Part shown: one piece after another, positions 1-10,205 of the stretch
Numbering within the stretch: the stretch's first letter is position 1
Layout: every line of letters starts with the position of its first letter
Source of the DNA: Myotis daubentonii
Taxonomy: Eukaryota; Chordata; Mammalia; Chiroptera; Vespertilionidae
Assembly (NCBI RefSeq): GCF_963259705.1
Contig: NC_081861.1
Span: 71,591,623 to 71,655,622 of the forward strand
DNA: 64,000 nt
Direction: 5' to 3'
Program-made: the position numbers and the translations under genes
The notes under the pieces: model-generated
Database searches by the model: none
Told to the model about the DNA's origin: nothing
Seen by the model: only the letters and a program-made list of their open reading frames with translations

Positions 1-660
1 ACTGCTGGTGGGAATGCAGACTGGTGCAGCCACTGTGGAGAACAATATGGAGCTACCTCAGAAGACTAAAAATGGAACTCCCATTTGACCCAGTGATCCC
101 ACTACTAGGAATATATCCCAAGAAACCAGAAACGCCAATCAAAAAGGATATGTGCACCCCTATGTTCATAGCAGCACAATTCACCATAGCTAAGATTTGG
201 AAACAGCTTAAGTGCCCATCAGCAGATGAGTGGATTAGAAAATTGTGGTACATAATCACAATGGAGTACTATGCTGCGGTAAAAAAGAAGGAACTCTTGC
301 CTTTTGCAACAGCATGGATGGAACTGGAGAGCATTATGCTAAGTGAAATAAGCCAGTCAGAGAAAGATAAATACCACATGATCTCACTCATTTGTGGATT
401 ATAGAGAACAACATAGACTGATGAAAAGGGACAGACCCAAAGACTGAGAAACAGCGATCAGGCTATCAATCCCCAGAAGGAAAGTAGGGGGAGGGGGGTA
501 AGGGGAAGAGATCAACCGAAGGACTTGTATACATGTATATAAGCCAAACCAATGGACATGGACAACAGGGGGATGGGAACATGAGTTTGTGTGTGGGGGG
601 GAGGTTGGGGGTTAATGGGGGGGATGAGGACACATTTGTAATACCTTAACTAATAATAAA
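1..660 (+). mobile_element. 3' end of a young L1 (LINE-1), cut by left window edge
   Basis: The segment matches base for base, with few differences, the last 660 bases of the full-length L1 at 50,298-57,285. It has the end of ORF2, the G-rich 3' UTR and an AATAAAAAAATAAAAAATAAAA-type tail. The 5' part lies outside the window, so completeness and the left target-site duplication cannot be judged. The low divergence from the full-length copy suggests the same recently active subfamily. Confidence 0.93.
3..404 (+). CDS. L1 ORF2p C-terminal fragment (partial, enters from left)
   Basis: This open frame of 133 codons is the C-terminal end of the L1 endonuclease/reverse transcriptase. It opens inside the C-terminal cysteine/histidine motif (CWWEC is visible) and ends at TAG after HMISLICGL, exactly as ORF2 of the full-length L1 does at 56,987. 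Only a handful of residues differ from that copy (for example VKKKELL here, VKQKELL there). The endonuclease and RT domains lie outside the window. A 68-codon frame on the opposite strand is a shadow of this one. Confidence 0.9.
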   Translation, partial: CWWECRLVQPLWRTIWSYLRRLKMELPFDPVIPLLGIYPKKPETPIKKDMCTPMFIAAQFTIAKIWKQLKCPSADEWIRKLWYIITMEYYAAVKKKELLPFATAWMELESIMLSEISQSEKDKYHMISLICGL

Positions 661-754
661 AAAATAAAAAATAAAAGAAATAACTCCCCATTTCCACCCC
701 ATTGATAACAGTAAAAATGTCACTGTATGTATACGTAATAACATTTTAAATGTA

Positions 755-1255
755 ATAATATATGCAAGTGAACTCAGCAATTCCACTGCTAGATATATAC
801 TCAAGATAAATGAAAACCTATGCCCACCAAAGTGCTTTAATAATAGCTCCAAACTAGAAACAATCCATAAAGAAGTAAATGGATAAACAAACTGTGGTTC
901 ATCCATACAAGGGAACACTACTCAGTAATAAAAAGGAATGAACTACTGATACCCACATGGATGAATCACCAACACATTGTATCTAAGAGAGAGATTTAAT
1001 ACAATAAATTGGAAACACTGTATTATTCATTGATTTGAATTGTAAGAATAAGCAAAACTAGTCTATTTTGATATACATGAGAAGAACAATTACTTATGGC
1101 ATATTGGAATGACTAGAATATGAAACAATATCTTGGACAGAGAGTTGGTTATGTGGTGTATGTATATACTTGCAAAACTCATGAAATTGTGCAATCACAG
1201 CCCGTGCTTTGTATATGACATAAATTTTAACTCAATATAATTGTTTTAGATAACA
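755..1255 (+). mobile_element. Old L1M fragment, ORF2 end plus 3' UTR
   Basis: Degraded L1 ORF2 C-terminal sequence (ATTCCACTGCTAGATATATAC and AATGGATAAACAAACTGTGG motifs) runs into a typical L1M 3' UTR with CAAAACTCATGAAATTGTGCA and ACTCAATATAATT. It is far more diverged than the L1 upstream. No intact frame remains. Confidence 0.75.
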
Positions 1256-2584
1256 TGAAAAATGATAAAGTAATTTTTGCATATGCATCCCAATAACATG
1301 TACTTGCTATTTTCGGGCAACATTAAAGAGAATGCAATAAATTATCTAACAAATTTTTCCTTGAGGGACTCATATTATCTGTCACCAAATGTAGCAGGAG
1401 ACTGCAAAACTTTTTATTTCTTCTCTGAGAGTTGTTTATAAATCTTTGCCAAGATAAAGAAGTTATTAAGTATACACCGAGGAACTATTGAGACCATCAA
1501 GGAGTTTCTTGCCTTAACTTTCCTTTTACTCTCTTTTGAGACACAAAATTAAGATTTGAATGTTAGTATAAGAGGACTTTTTGTCCAAGGCCATGGGAAG
1601 GTGTTAGAGAATTATTTCAGGGGGACATGACTATGCCAAAATCATTACTGTTTAGGTGGGTGGCATATGGGATAAATAATTGATTCATTATTTCAGAAAG
1701 CATTAAATGTAAAAGTCTAGGGCACACTTTTTAATGGCCTGTTAGTGCATGATCAACATTTATTACTTGAGATTATTTTCCATTTTTCATAAGCTTACAC
1801 AAGATATCTAGATATGATTAGCATGCACTCCTTTTGTTTTGAAGAAGAATTATAATTGTGAGGGACATGTGAGGCAATAGAGGCATTTACAATTTGTTAA
1901 CTCCTGTATCTGCATAAGATGCAATAGGAGAATAGAGCAGGAGCATATACCTGAGGAGCATATACCTGAGTAGTGAGAGAAGGTTTCCAGAGGAGATAAC
2001 ATTAGCTGAGTCTTTAAGGATAAGAATCAATGTACATTAGTTGGTATTATAATTTATGTGCTTATATGCATTTGTCCTCACAAATATGTTTTTGGAGGAT
2101 AGCTGATGTATATTATCCAGTTTAATATATTATTATCAATGTTTGTTCATTAAGAATTTTTATAAATGTTTGTTTGATTATAAAGTAAATTTTTTAAAAT
2201 TCATATGAATACTGGATTAAAATGCAGTATGTTAACTTGTCGCTTGATAAACAGAACACTGAATATCCCAATAGTCTAATTTTGGTAAACACTATTATAT
2301 CCAGTTAATCCTTCCAATTTTGATTAAAACTAACACGTCATTTAAAAAGCAATGCCACTACATGAAGTTGTATACTATGGCATTTTCATCTCCCATCTAG
2401 CTTACACATTCATCTTCTTATAATTATCAGAGCAAACATTACATATGGTTTTAGTAAATCCTCTATGACAGACAGGTACAATCAAACTTATATGCTAGGA
2501 GATGGAATGCTGAGAGAAATATGTGGTTGAAAAATTAACATTATAGGTGCTCCAACAAGCTACCAAGATTCTGATACCAAGGTG
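1256..2584. other. Unassigned AT-rich intergenic DNA
   Basis: No gene, recognisable transposon or RNA gene seen. A 15-bp direct duplication (GAGCATATACCTGAG) sits near 1,944-1,975. No frame has protein-like composition. Confidence 0.6.
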
Positions 2585-2848
2585 AATTTAAAAAAAAAAT
2601 AGAATAGAAAATACACATAGGTTTCACATGTCTAATTTTTTTGGCAATTATATTTTAAGCAAAAATAAAAAATGTGACTACATCAAACTTAAAAACTTCT
2701 GCAAAGCAAAACAATCAGCATAATGAAAAGGTAACCTATGAAGTGGGAGAAAATAATTGCAAATCGTATCTGATAAGTAGTTAATATTCAGAATATATAA
2801 GAAATTTCAATAACTCAAAACAAATAATCCAATTAAAATTGGGCAAAT

Positions 2849-3060
2849 GATCCCTGCCACATGGCTTAGTTGGTTGAAGCATCGTCCCATTCACCAAAAA
2901 AGGTTGTGGGTTCAATTCCCAGTCCGGGCACATACCTAGGTTGCAGGTTCAATCCCTGTTCAGGGAACATAGATGTTTCTCCCTCACACCGATGTCTCTT
3001 TCTTCCTTCCTCTTTCTCTAAAATCAATAGAGGCATATTCTCAGGTGAGGATTAAAAGAA
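2849..3060 (+). mobile_element. tRNA-derived SINE, older VES-like type
   Basis: The head (TGGCTTAGTTGGTTGAAGC, with box-B-like GGGTTCAATTCCC) is tRNA-derived. The tail is AAAATCAATAGAGGCATATTCTCAGGTGAGGATTAAAA. The flanks are TGGGCAAAT at 2,840 and again at 3,061, a 9-bp target-site duplication inside L1M. The long CTCAGGTGAGG tail separates this subtype from the younger VES copies. Confidence 0.88.
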
Positions 3061-3213
3061 TGGGCAAATTACTTGAATAGCTATTTTTCCAAAGATGATA
3101 TACAAATAGCCAATAAGCACATGAGAAGGTGCTCAACATCACTAATTACTAGGGGAATGCAAACCAAAACCATAATGATATTTCATCGTATATCCCTTAG
3201 GATGGTCACTATT

Positions 3214-3215
<2 letters not shown>

Positions 3216-3259
<44 letters not shown>
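3216..3259. repeat. (CA)n microsatellite
   Basis: About 22 perfect CA units inside the L1M fragment. They create Thr/His and Val/Cys open frames on the two strands that are not genes. Confidence 0.98.
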
Positions 3260-3260
<1 letters not shown>

Positions 3261-4278
3261 AGATAATAATATAAAAAAATGTTGGCAAGGATGCAGAGAA
3301 ATTGGAACCTTTGTGCACTGTTGGAAATAGTGTAAAATTGTGCAAGTCTTATGGAAAACAGTATGGATGTTTCTGCAAAAATTAAAAATAGAGCTACCTT
3401 ATGATCCAGCAATCTGATTTCTAGGTATATATTTTGAAAAGATTAAAAGCAGTATCTCAAAGAGATATTTCCATTCATGTTCATAGCAGCATTATTCACA
3501 ATAGCCAGAGTTAGTAAACCAAATGTCATTAACAGATGAATGGATAAAGAAAATATGGCAAATGCATGCAATGGAATATCATGCAGCTTTCAAAAAGAAT
3601 GCAATTATGTCATAGCTATAACATAAATAAACCTAGGGGACAAGGCTAAGAAAAGTAAAGCAATCACAAAAGGACAAATATTATATGATTCTACTTATAT
3701 AAAGTATCTAAAGTTTTCAAAATCATAGAAAATGTAAGCAGATATGTGGTTTCTAAAGACAAGGTAGGGGGATATAGGATTACTATTTCATGAATATACA
3801 GTTTTAGTTATAACATGAAAAAGATCTAGAGGGAAATGGGGGTAGGGGGACGTAGGAGAAGGTGAAGCGGGGATACATGGTGATGGAAAGGGACATGGAA
3901 AGGGTGGTGAACACAAAATACAATATACAGATGATGTATTATAGAATTGTACACCTCAAACCTATATACTTTTATTAACCAATGTAATCCCAATAAATTC
4001 AATTTTAAAAAGTTTTAGAGATATATTGCACAACAATGTGAATATACTTAACACGACTTAAGTGTATACTTTAAAATGATTTAGATGGCAAATTTAATGT
4101 TATTTTATACTAAAATAAAAAGGTTATTTATGTATTTGACATTGATTAATGACATTACATATAGCAGGGTGCAGAAGGAAAAATAGGTAAAGGATCAATT
4201 ATATGCTAATAATGAAACTAGATTTTTGGTGGTGAGCATGAAATAGGGTATATAGATATCAAATTATAGAAACTTTTT

Positions 4279-4472
4279 TTATTGATATTAGAGAGGAAGG
4301 GAAAGGGAGAGATAGAAACATCAATGATGAGAGAATCATTGATCAGCAGCCTCCTATATGCTCCCACTGGGGATGGAGCCTGCAACCCGGGCATGTGTTC
4401 TGACTGGGAATCAAACTTGGACCTCCTGGTTCATAGATCAACAACTCAACCACTGAGCCATTCTAGCCAAGC
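4279..4472 (-). mobile_element. tRNA-derived VES-like SINE
   Basis: Reversed copy: the A-rich tail reads as TTTATTGATATTAGAGAGGAAGGG on the left and the tRNA head ends near CTGAGCCATTCTAGC on the right. The 14-bp duplication TATAGAAACTTTTT flanks it at 4,265 and 4,473. The 68-codon frame over it is not a gene. Confidence 0.88.
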
Positions 4473-4626
4473 TATAGAAACTTTTTAAAAAATGTATTTC
4501 CCCAGTCATAAATTCACTTCTTGTTTTTTTATTTATTTATACTATTTCAATGTAATCAAGAAGTGCAAATAAAAATTGAAATAAAGTATTTTACAAAATC
4601 CCATTGTATTATTCACTCATTGTTTA

Positions 4627-5080
4627 CTAGAGGCTGGGTGCATGAAATTAGTGCACTGGAGGGGGGGAGGGCATGTCCCTCAGCCCAGCCTGCACCCTCT
4701 CCAATCTGGGACCCCTCAGGGGCCTAAACTGGCAGTCAGACATCCCTCTCACAATCCTGGACTGCTGGCTTCCAACCTCTTGCCTGCCTGATTGCCCCTA
4801 ACTGCTTCTGCCTGCCAGCCTGATAACCCACTAACCACACCCCTGCCAGCCTGATCGACGCCTAACTGCTCCCCTGCCAGCCCAATCACCTGCAACTGCC
4901 CTCCCTGTTGGCCCAGTCACCCCCAACTGCCCTCCCCTGCCGGCCATCTTGTGGCTGTGGGTGCTGCCATCTTTGAGAGCGTGGCAGTCAATTAGCATAT
5001 CCCCTCCTTATTGACTGTGAGCGCCACCATCTTTGAGGGCAGGGCAGTCAATTAACATATTCCCTCTTTATTATATAGGA
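4627..5080 (-). mobile_element. Non-autonomous HeliBat Helitron
   Basis: Read on the minus strand it starts TCCTATATAATAAAG and ends with the hairpin GCACTAATTTCATGCAC followed by CTAG. The + strand shows A before CTAGAGG and T after TATATAGGA, as expected for insertion between A and T. The GC-rich interior has imprecise repeats of CTGCC/GCCAGCC units and two GCCATCTTTGAG segments. There is no Rep/helicase coding. Confidence 0.92.
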
Positions 5081-5360
5081 TAGTCTCTTTGGCACAAAAA
5101 TAAATTTTCAATTTAAATATATATCTATGTGTATGTATCATACCTGCATGTGTAAAGTATACATGCATAAACATATATATTTTTTAATTTGATATATTAT
5201 ATTAACTTGAGGTTATACCTAGTAATAGCTCTTGATCGATCATTTTGCTGCCTATGTATTTTTAATATTCAATGAAAAATGAAAGAAAAAAACATTTTAC
5301 TATGCTATGTGTGTTAAAAAACACTTAAAAGCTAATAATGTTCTAAAAGCCTATTATGCC

Positions 5361-5584
5361 TTTTTTTTTAAATTGTCACCTGAGAATATGCTTTCCATTG
5401 ATTTTAGAGAGAGAAAGAGAGATAGAGAAACATCAGTCAACACACCACAACCTGGCTATGTGCCCTGAATTGAACCCGGGTCAGGGAATGTACAGGAGAC
5501 AGCTGATCGATGGTGGGAATTGAACCTACCTCCTTTCACTGTACGGGATAACACTCTAACCAACTGAGCCATCTGTCCAGGTCT
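5361..5584 (-). mobile_element. tRNA-derived SINE, older type with CTCAGGTGAC-type tail
   Basis: The left end carries TTGTCACCTGAGAATATG, the reverse complement of the CATATTCTCAGGTGA tail. The right end is the tRNA head (CCAACTGAGCCATCTGTCCAGG). No clear target-site duplication was seen, consistent with an older insertion. Confidence 0.8.
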
Positions 5585-6416
5585 CTTATATCTCTTTTAA
5601 AATGATGTCTTTATTATCACAAATTCGCAGAGATCTGCATTCAAATGGTTTTATATTGCTTAGTGATTGAGATTTTCAGGTGCTTTACCCCACATAAGAT
5701 AAGAAACATTTTGCTGAAAAGTTAAATACAAGAGGTAGAAATTCATTTTTATTTTATCTTTATTAATAGTAGAATCTGAAGCATTTTGATAATTATCTGT
5801 TTCTTCTCTTTGAATGTTAAGGGTAACACAGAAATGGTTAATCCAAAGCCCATTATGCATAAATCATAATGTTCACAAATCACTGAATAAATAGAAATAA
5901 TTTTATGTTTCTCTTAATGTTCATAACATTCTTATAAAGTTAGGGAGAGAGATTGCTTTTCCTTTCTGAATAGATGAATATATGAAACCTAATCAGACAT
6001 TATGGGATCTGCCTAGAGACTAATAAAATGGGAGTGGCAGAACTTTTGAGCTAAGATGTATATTCACCTTAAGTCTGACTAAAAGCTGTAACCAAATATT
6101 GGACAACTAAGTTTAATACCTTCCAGATATATGTCCAATTAGTGTTTATTTTTATCAGAATACGGACCAGGTTAAATTATGTTTGTGGTACATCTGTATT
6201 ATTTTGGGCTGTTAAGACTAAAACTAAAGCAATGAGTACTGGTATCATTTTCCAAAACAGTACATGTTCTCAGGGAGATATAGTCAGGTATCCAATAGTA
6301 ATCTCTCTATTAGACTCTATGGGTAAATTGCAGAAAAAAAACTTCTAAAGTACTATACTCCTTATTCAACTTTGAATATAATAATGTCTAGTTCATAAGT
6401 TTAGAGTTTATCTGTA
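5585..6416. other. Unassigned AT-rich intergenic DNA
   Basis: Only short frames without protein-like features. No transposon termini recognised. Confidence 0.5.
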
Positions 6417-6600
6417 TAGCAGAGTGATTAACAACAGAGATATATTAGCTATGACACCTTGGGAAAATTATTTAAATTATCTGTAGTTCAAAAATCTTAT
6501 CTATGAAATTGAAATATTAATAATAACAATAACTCTATCATAAGATTGCCATGAAGATTAAATGAAGTATTCAAGTATTAACACAGTGCCTCTAATGTAT
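6417..6600 (+). mobile_element. MIR element (ancient mammalian SINE)
   Basis: The order AGAGTGATTAA, then TATGACACCTTGGGAAAATTA, TTATCTATGAAAT, AATAATAACAATAACTC, and GAAGATTAAATGAAGTA ... CACAGTGCCT follows the MIR consensus, including its conserved core. Divergence is high, as expected for a repeat older than the placental radiation. Confidence 0.75.
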
Positions 6601-7071
6601 TTAAATAGGCTATAAACCTTAGTTTTATAATTTATTTTTAAAAATCTAATTTTTACTTTCTTAGAATTAAAAATTCTTGAATTCCTAAATAATACATTTG
6701 CACACTTGATATATAAAGGCTAACAGTTTTTGTGTGGCTAAATCTGCACTACACTTTTGGACTAACATAAGATGCTGGACTTTGGAGAGTTTCAGGGTAT
6801 TCCTTTCAAATTCTTTGCTCGTAGATTAGGAATTTCAACTGACTGTCAACCTCACACGGTGGCACTCAATCTCATTCTTCATTGTTAGCATTTTGAAAAA
6901 ATTTGCTATCCTAATGAGGCATTTCCTTCCTACTTAGATAATGAAGGGATAGATATATACTTAAATCCCTTTAGACTGAAGGAAAGAATGTCCAGTAAAG
7001 CATTTTGCTTTTGGAAACATGAATCATTCTCTCTAGCTTTGTGCTTACCATCTTCTCTATTAAAAATGTGG
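6601..7071. other. Unassigned AT-rich intergenic DNA
   Basis: Nothing recognisable between the MIR and the next SINE. Confidence 0.5.
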
Positions 7072-7290
7072 GGCAGCCCAGCCAATGTGACTCAGTGGTT
7101 GAGCGAAGACCTATGAACCAGGAGATCACAGTTCCATTTCCAGTCAGCGCATATGCTCGGGTTGTGGGTTCGATCCCCAGTGTGGGACATGCAGGAGGCA
7201 GCCAATAAATGATTCTCTCTCATCATTGATCTTTCTATCTCACTCTCACTCTCCCTTCCTCTCTGAAATCAATAAAAATACATTTTAAAA
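7072..7290 (+). mobile_element. tRNA-derived VES-like SINE
   Basis: The head has CAGTGGTTGAGCG and box-B-like GGTTCGATCCCC, followed by TCTCATCATTGATCTTTC and a CAATAAAAATACATTTTAAAA tail. The head is diverged, and flanking duplications are not clear. Confidence 0.82.
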
Positions 7291-7797
7291 ATTTAATATA
7301 TATGCTGATTATAACTCTCTTAACATCCCATCATAAAAAAATACTATATTCTTCTTACCTGTATTCCCTATCAACACACTATTTCTAGAACCTTATATTG
7401 TTGGGTAGATATACTAATTTTACCTATCATAGCAATAATAAGTTTATCAATATATGATGTTCATGAATATATATTTTAGTGTATAACCAAAAAAGGCTAC
7501 AGCTAGCACTGATCTATATGTTGACAAATACACACATTTATATTCGAGATATTGAAATAGTTGGTAGGAAACCAAAATATTCAGCAACGGAATTTCAAAA
7601 CAGGAGCATACATAATGCCTCAGACCCCCACCCAGCCTGCGCTTCAGATTGGCTGGGGAGGTGGGGTGGCATCTGTACTTCATGGGTCAAGTGTATAAGT
7701 TTGCTTACTTTGCTTTTTCAATAAAGGTGCCTACTTTAATTACTTAATAAATTAGCTTTTCACAATATAATCAAGGTCTCATATAAACTCATTTATA
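7291..7797. other. Unassigned DNA with a possible LTR 3' piece
   Basis: Mostly AT-rich sequence. About 7,610-7,735 differs: a CT/GC-rich stretch with GATTGGCTGGGGAGG (CCAAT-like on the minus strand) leads to GCTTTTTCAATAAAGGTGCC, resembling the polyadenylation region of an LTR. Termini were not found, so it stays unassigned. Confidence 0.35.
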
Positions 7798-7814
7798 TGA
7801 GAAGCCAATATTTT

Positions 7815-8029
7815 TTTTAAATACATTTTATTGATTTTTTACAGAGAGGAAGGGAGAGAGATAGAGAGTTAGAAACATCAATGAGAGAGAAACATCAATC
7901 AGCTGCCTCCCGCACATCTCCTACTGGGGATGTGCCCACAACCCAGGTACATGCCCTTGACCGGAATCAAACCCGGGACCTTTCAGTCCGCAGGCTGATG
8001 CTCTATCCACTGAGCCAAACCGGTTTCAG
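7815..8029 (-). mobile_element. VES SINE with 17-bp perfect target-site duplication
   Basis: Reversed VES copy: AAATACATTTTATTGATTTTTTACAG on the left, head ending GAGCCAAACCGGTTTCAG on the right. TGAGAAGCCAATATTTT is repeated without mismatch at 7,798-7,814 and 8,030-8,046, which marks a fairly recent L1-mediated insertion. Confidence 0.95.
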
Positions 8030-8046
8030 TGAGAAGCCAATATTTT

Positions 8047-8379
8047 ATAAGCAATTGGTTCTAACAAATTCCAAAGTAAAATTTGCATATATATTCAAAT
8101 AAGCACTGGCCAAAAAGAATGCTGTTTAGAAGTAAATTTAAGTTTAATAAGGATAAATTTAAAATCTCTTCCACTACTATTTACAAAGTAAAATGAAAGT
8201 TATTACTCAAGCATTAAATCTCACCATTAATTAGACACCATTAGTATAAAGAAAGTTACTTTTACTTGAGATGTATGCATTAGAATGTTGGCCAGAATGC
8301 CTCTCTCCTACTTGCTTTTCTGGAAGGCAACCAAGTTGGTTGCTCTGTTTAAAAATAAAAGTTTTTAATGTAACAATTT
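8047..8379. other. Unassigned DNA upstream of the ERV remnant
   Basis: AT-rich, no recognisable coding or repeat signal. The 5' part of the ERV (LTR, gag, protease) is not visible here. Confidence 0.45.
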
Positions 8380-8439
8380 ATGGCAAGCCCACAACAAAAG
8401 CAGACTTTATCAACGTTTACCCAATTAGAAAAGGAACTC

Positions 8440-8790
8440 CCTAAATGAGACTTAAAAATTGCTCTGGAAAAGATACAAAGAGAAACGCCCTTCAAATACC
8501 TAGGAACCATAATTGAAAAACAATATATTAGGCCTCAAGAGGTAGAAATATGGAAGGATTGCTTTAAAACCTTAAATGGCTTTTTAGAAATTATTAGGGG
8601 ACATTAATTGTTTAAGACCTTATCTAAAAATCTCTATGGGAGAAATGAAAAATTTGTTCAATATACTTAGGGAAACCTGAGGGAGCTTTTATTAAGTGTC
8701 TTCAGGGACCTACGGAATCATTTCCTCATTTTGTGGCTTGCCTCACTTGAGCAGTGAGATGGCAAATACAGCATGTAGTAGCAGTTTGCA
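8440..8790 (+). pseudogene. ERV pol: RT C-terminal/connection fragment
   Basis: A short frame around 8,490-8,560 reads PFKYLGTIIE...IRPQEVEIWKD, the conserved segment after the RT palm in betaretroviruses, followed by INCLRPYLKISMGEMKNLF across a frameshift. The YxDD active-site region is not present. Stops and an indel near 8,602 prevent translation. A hAT MITE ends this piece at 8,802. Confidence 0.8.
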
Positions 8791-8801
8791 ACCATCTAGA
8801 A

Positions 8802-9035
8802 TAGTGATGGCAAACCTATGACACGCGTGTCAAAGGTGACACACGAACTCATTTTTTTTGGTTGATTTTTCTTTGTTAAATGGCATTTAAATATATTAAA
8901 AAATATTAAAAATATAAATCTTTGTTTTACTATGGTTGCAAATACCAAAAAACTTCTATATGTGACACGGCACCAGAGTTAAGTTAGGGTTTTTCAAATG
9001 CTGACACACCGAGCTCAAAAGGTTTGCCATCACTG
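8802..9035. mobile_element. Non-autonomous hAT MITE, 234 bp
   Basis: The terminal inverted repeats are TAGTGATGGCAAACCT on the left and AGGTTTGCCATCACTG on the right. The 8-bp target-site duplication is ATCTAGAA/ATCTAGTA (7 of 8). Subterminal GACAC repeats occur at both ends. It lies in the ERV pol remnant. No coding capacity. Confidence 0.93.
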
Positions 9036-9389
9036 ATCTAGTATAAATGCCAAGTGGTTTGGGACCATCTAGTTAGTAAATCCTATCCCTAAACCAAGGA
9101 CACTTAAAAGTAAATGATTTGCATTTACTCTTAAACAGAGGGTAAATAGCTTATGTCAATGTACTCAGAAAAACTGATAGAAATCCAATTAGTGTCATTT
9201 GCTGTCCACACCCAAGGACAAATGAAGTTAGAAAATAAACCTTATTCCAGACTGATTTGAATTAGAAAATTAAAATAAGTGAATATTTGGAGAAATTTAG
9301 TTGTCACCTACTAAAAAAAAAAATACTACAGTGTTTATATTACACCCCTATTATTATATCAAAAAATACTAGGCATGAACCTATTCCTG

Positions 9390-9600
9390 GAGCATTAACT
9401 GTTTTTACTAACAGCTCCTCTAATGACAAAGCTGCTTGTCATACAGTAAATTCAGACCGAGTCATCCAGACTAGTCACACTCTGTACAAAGGACTGAATT
9501 AAAAGCTATTAAGGCTGCATTTAAGGATTTCCAAAAGCCCTCTATGTTATTTCTACTTCTGCCTAAGCTGATGACCTGGTAAACAGAATTAAAACTACTC
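9390..9600 (+). pseudogene. ERV pol: RNase H N-terminal fragment
   Basis: The frame 9,391-9,502 contains TVFTNSSSNDKAA, the RNase H start; the catalytic Asp of the usual TD-G-S pattern reads Asn here. A frameshift follows, after which ELKAIKAAFKDF-like and ISTSA-like sequence continues in another frame. A VES SINE is inserted at 9,620. Confidence 0.72.
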
Positions 9601-9619
9601 AATTAAAATGGTTCCGTGA

Positions 9620-9848
9620 GCCCTGACCAATTTGGCTCAGTGGATAGAGTGTCGGCCTATGGAGTGAGGGGTCCTGGGTTCCATTCCAGTCAAGGGCATG
9701 TACCTTAGTTGAGGGCACATACCCAGTGGGGAGTGTGCAGGAGACAGCTGATCGATTTTTCTCTCTCATCGATGTTTCTACCTCTCTATCCCTCTCCCTT
9801 CCTCTCTGTAAAAAATCAATAAAACATATTAAAAAAAATAAATTAAAT
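9620..9848 (+). mobile_element. VES SINE inserted in ERV pol
   Basis: Head GCCCTGACCAATTTGGCTCA, box-B-like GGTTCCATTCCAG, tail AAAAAATCAATAAAACATATT. The target-site duplication is an approximate copy of TAAAATGGTTCCGTGA at about 9,604 and TAAATGGTTCAGTGA at about 9,849. Confidence 0.93.
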
Positions 9849-9954
9849 TAAATGGTTCAGTGACCAAAGTCTATTTATACTATTTAAACAGGTACAGCAA
9901 ATTGTACATGAAAGACAATATCCCTTTTATATTACTCATATCAGGTCCTTTAAC

Positions 9955-10189
9955 AAAAGGATATGCATAAGCCAATCAATTAGTCGCTTTATTACAACAA
10001 GCCACAGAATCTTACCAGCTTTTACATCAGCCTGCCAAAATATTGTCTAAACAATTCTCAATCACTGGACAACAGGCAAACAGATTATCAAGGAATGTTC
10101 CACTTGTATGTTACATCTGTCTCAAGGGCCTAATACAGAAATTCACCCTCAAGGATTAATATGGGACCATATCTGGCAAATGGATGTAA
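9955..10189 (+). pseudogene. ERV pol: integrase zinc-binding domain to first catalytic Asp
   Basis: Translated pieces show LLHQPAKILSKQF, then a Cys pair (CYICLKGPN), then WDHIWQMDVTHYT, the start of the integrase core whose DVTH Asp is the first of the D,D-35-E triad. The sequence stops abruptly at 10,190, where the HAL1 target-site duplication begins, and resumes after it at 12,464. Confidence 0.82.
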
Positions 10190-10205
10190 CACATTATACT
10201 CTTTT

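Larger units (their letters stand above)
2585..4120 (+). mobile_element. Old L1M fragment, ORF2 C-terminal region and 3' UTR, split by a SINE
   Basis: Degenerate ORF2 sequence runs from the segment around ACTTCTGCAAAGCAAAACAA (about 2,693) through ATGTTCATAGCAGCATTATT (about 3,480) to a 3' UTR ending in CTAAAATAAAAAGG near 4,120. Many stops and indels are present. A SINE interrupts it at 2,849-3,060 and a (CA)n tract at 3,216-3,259. About 3,825-4,011 looks like a nested short L1-type 3' end: a G-rich stretch, then TGTAATCCCAATAAATTCAATT, flanked by GTTTTAG on both sides. Confidence 0.8.

Noticed and set aside
3073..3412. Open frames with HTHTHT or CVCVCV runs
   Set aside because: They are produced by the (CA)n microsatellite.
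9640..9700. tRNA gene-like heads with A and B boxes
   Set aside because: They are the tRNA-derived heads of VES SINEs, with A-rich tails and target-site duplications, and lack a complete cloverleaf.
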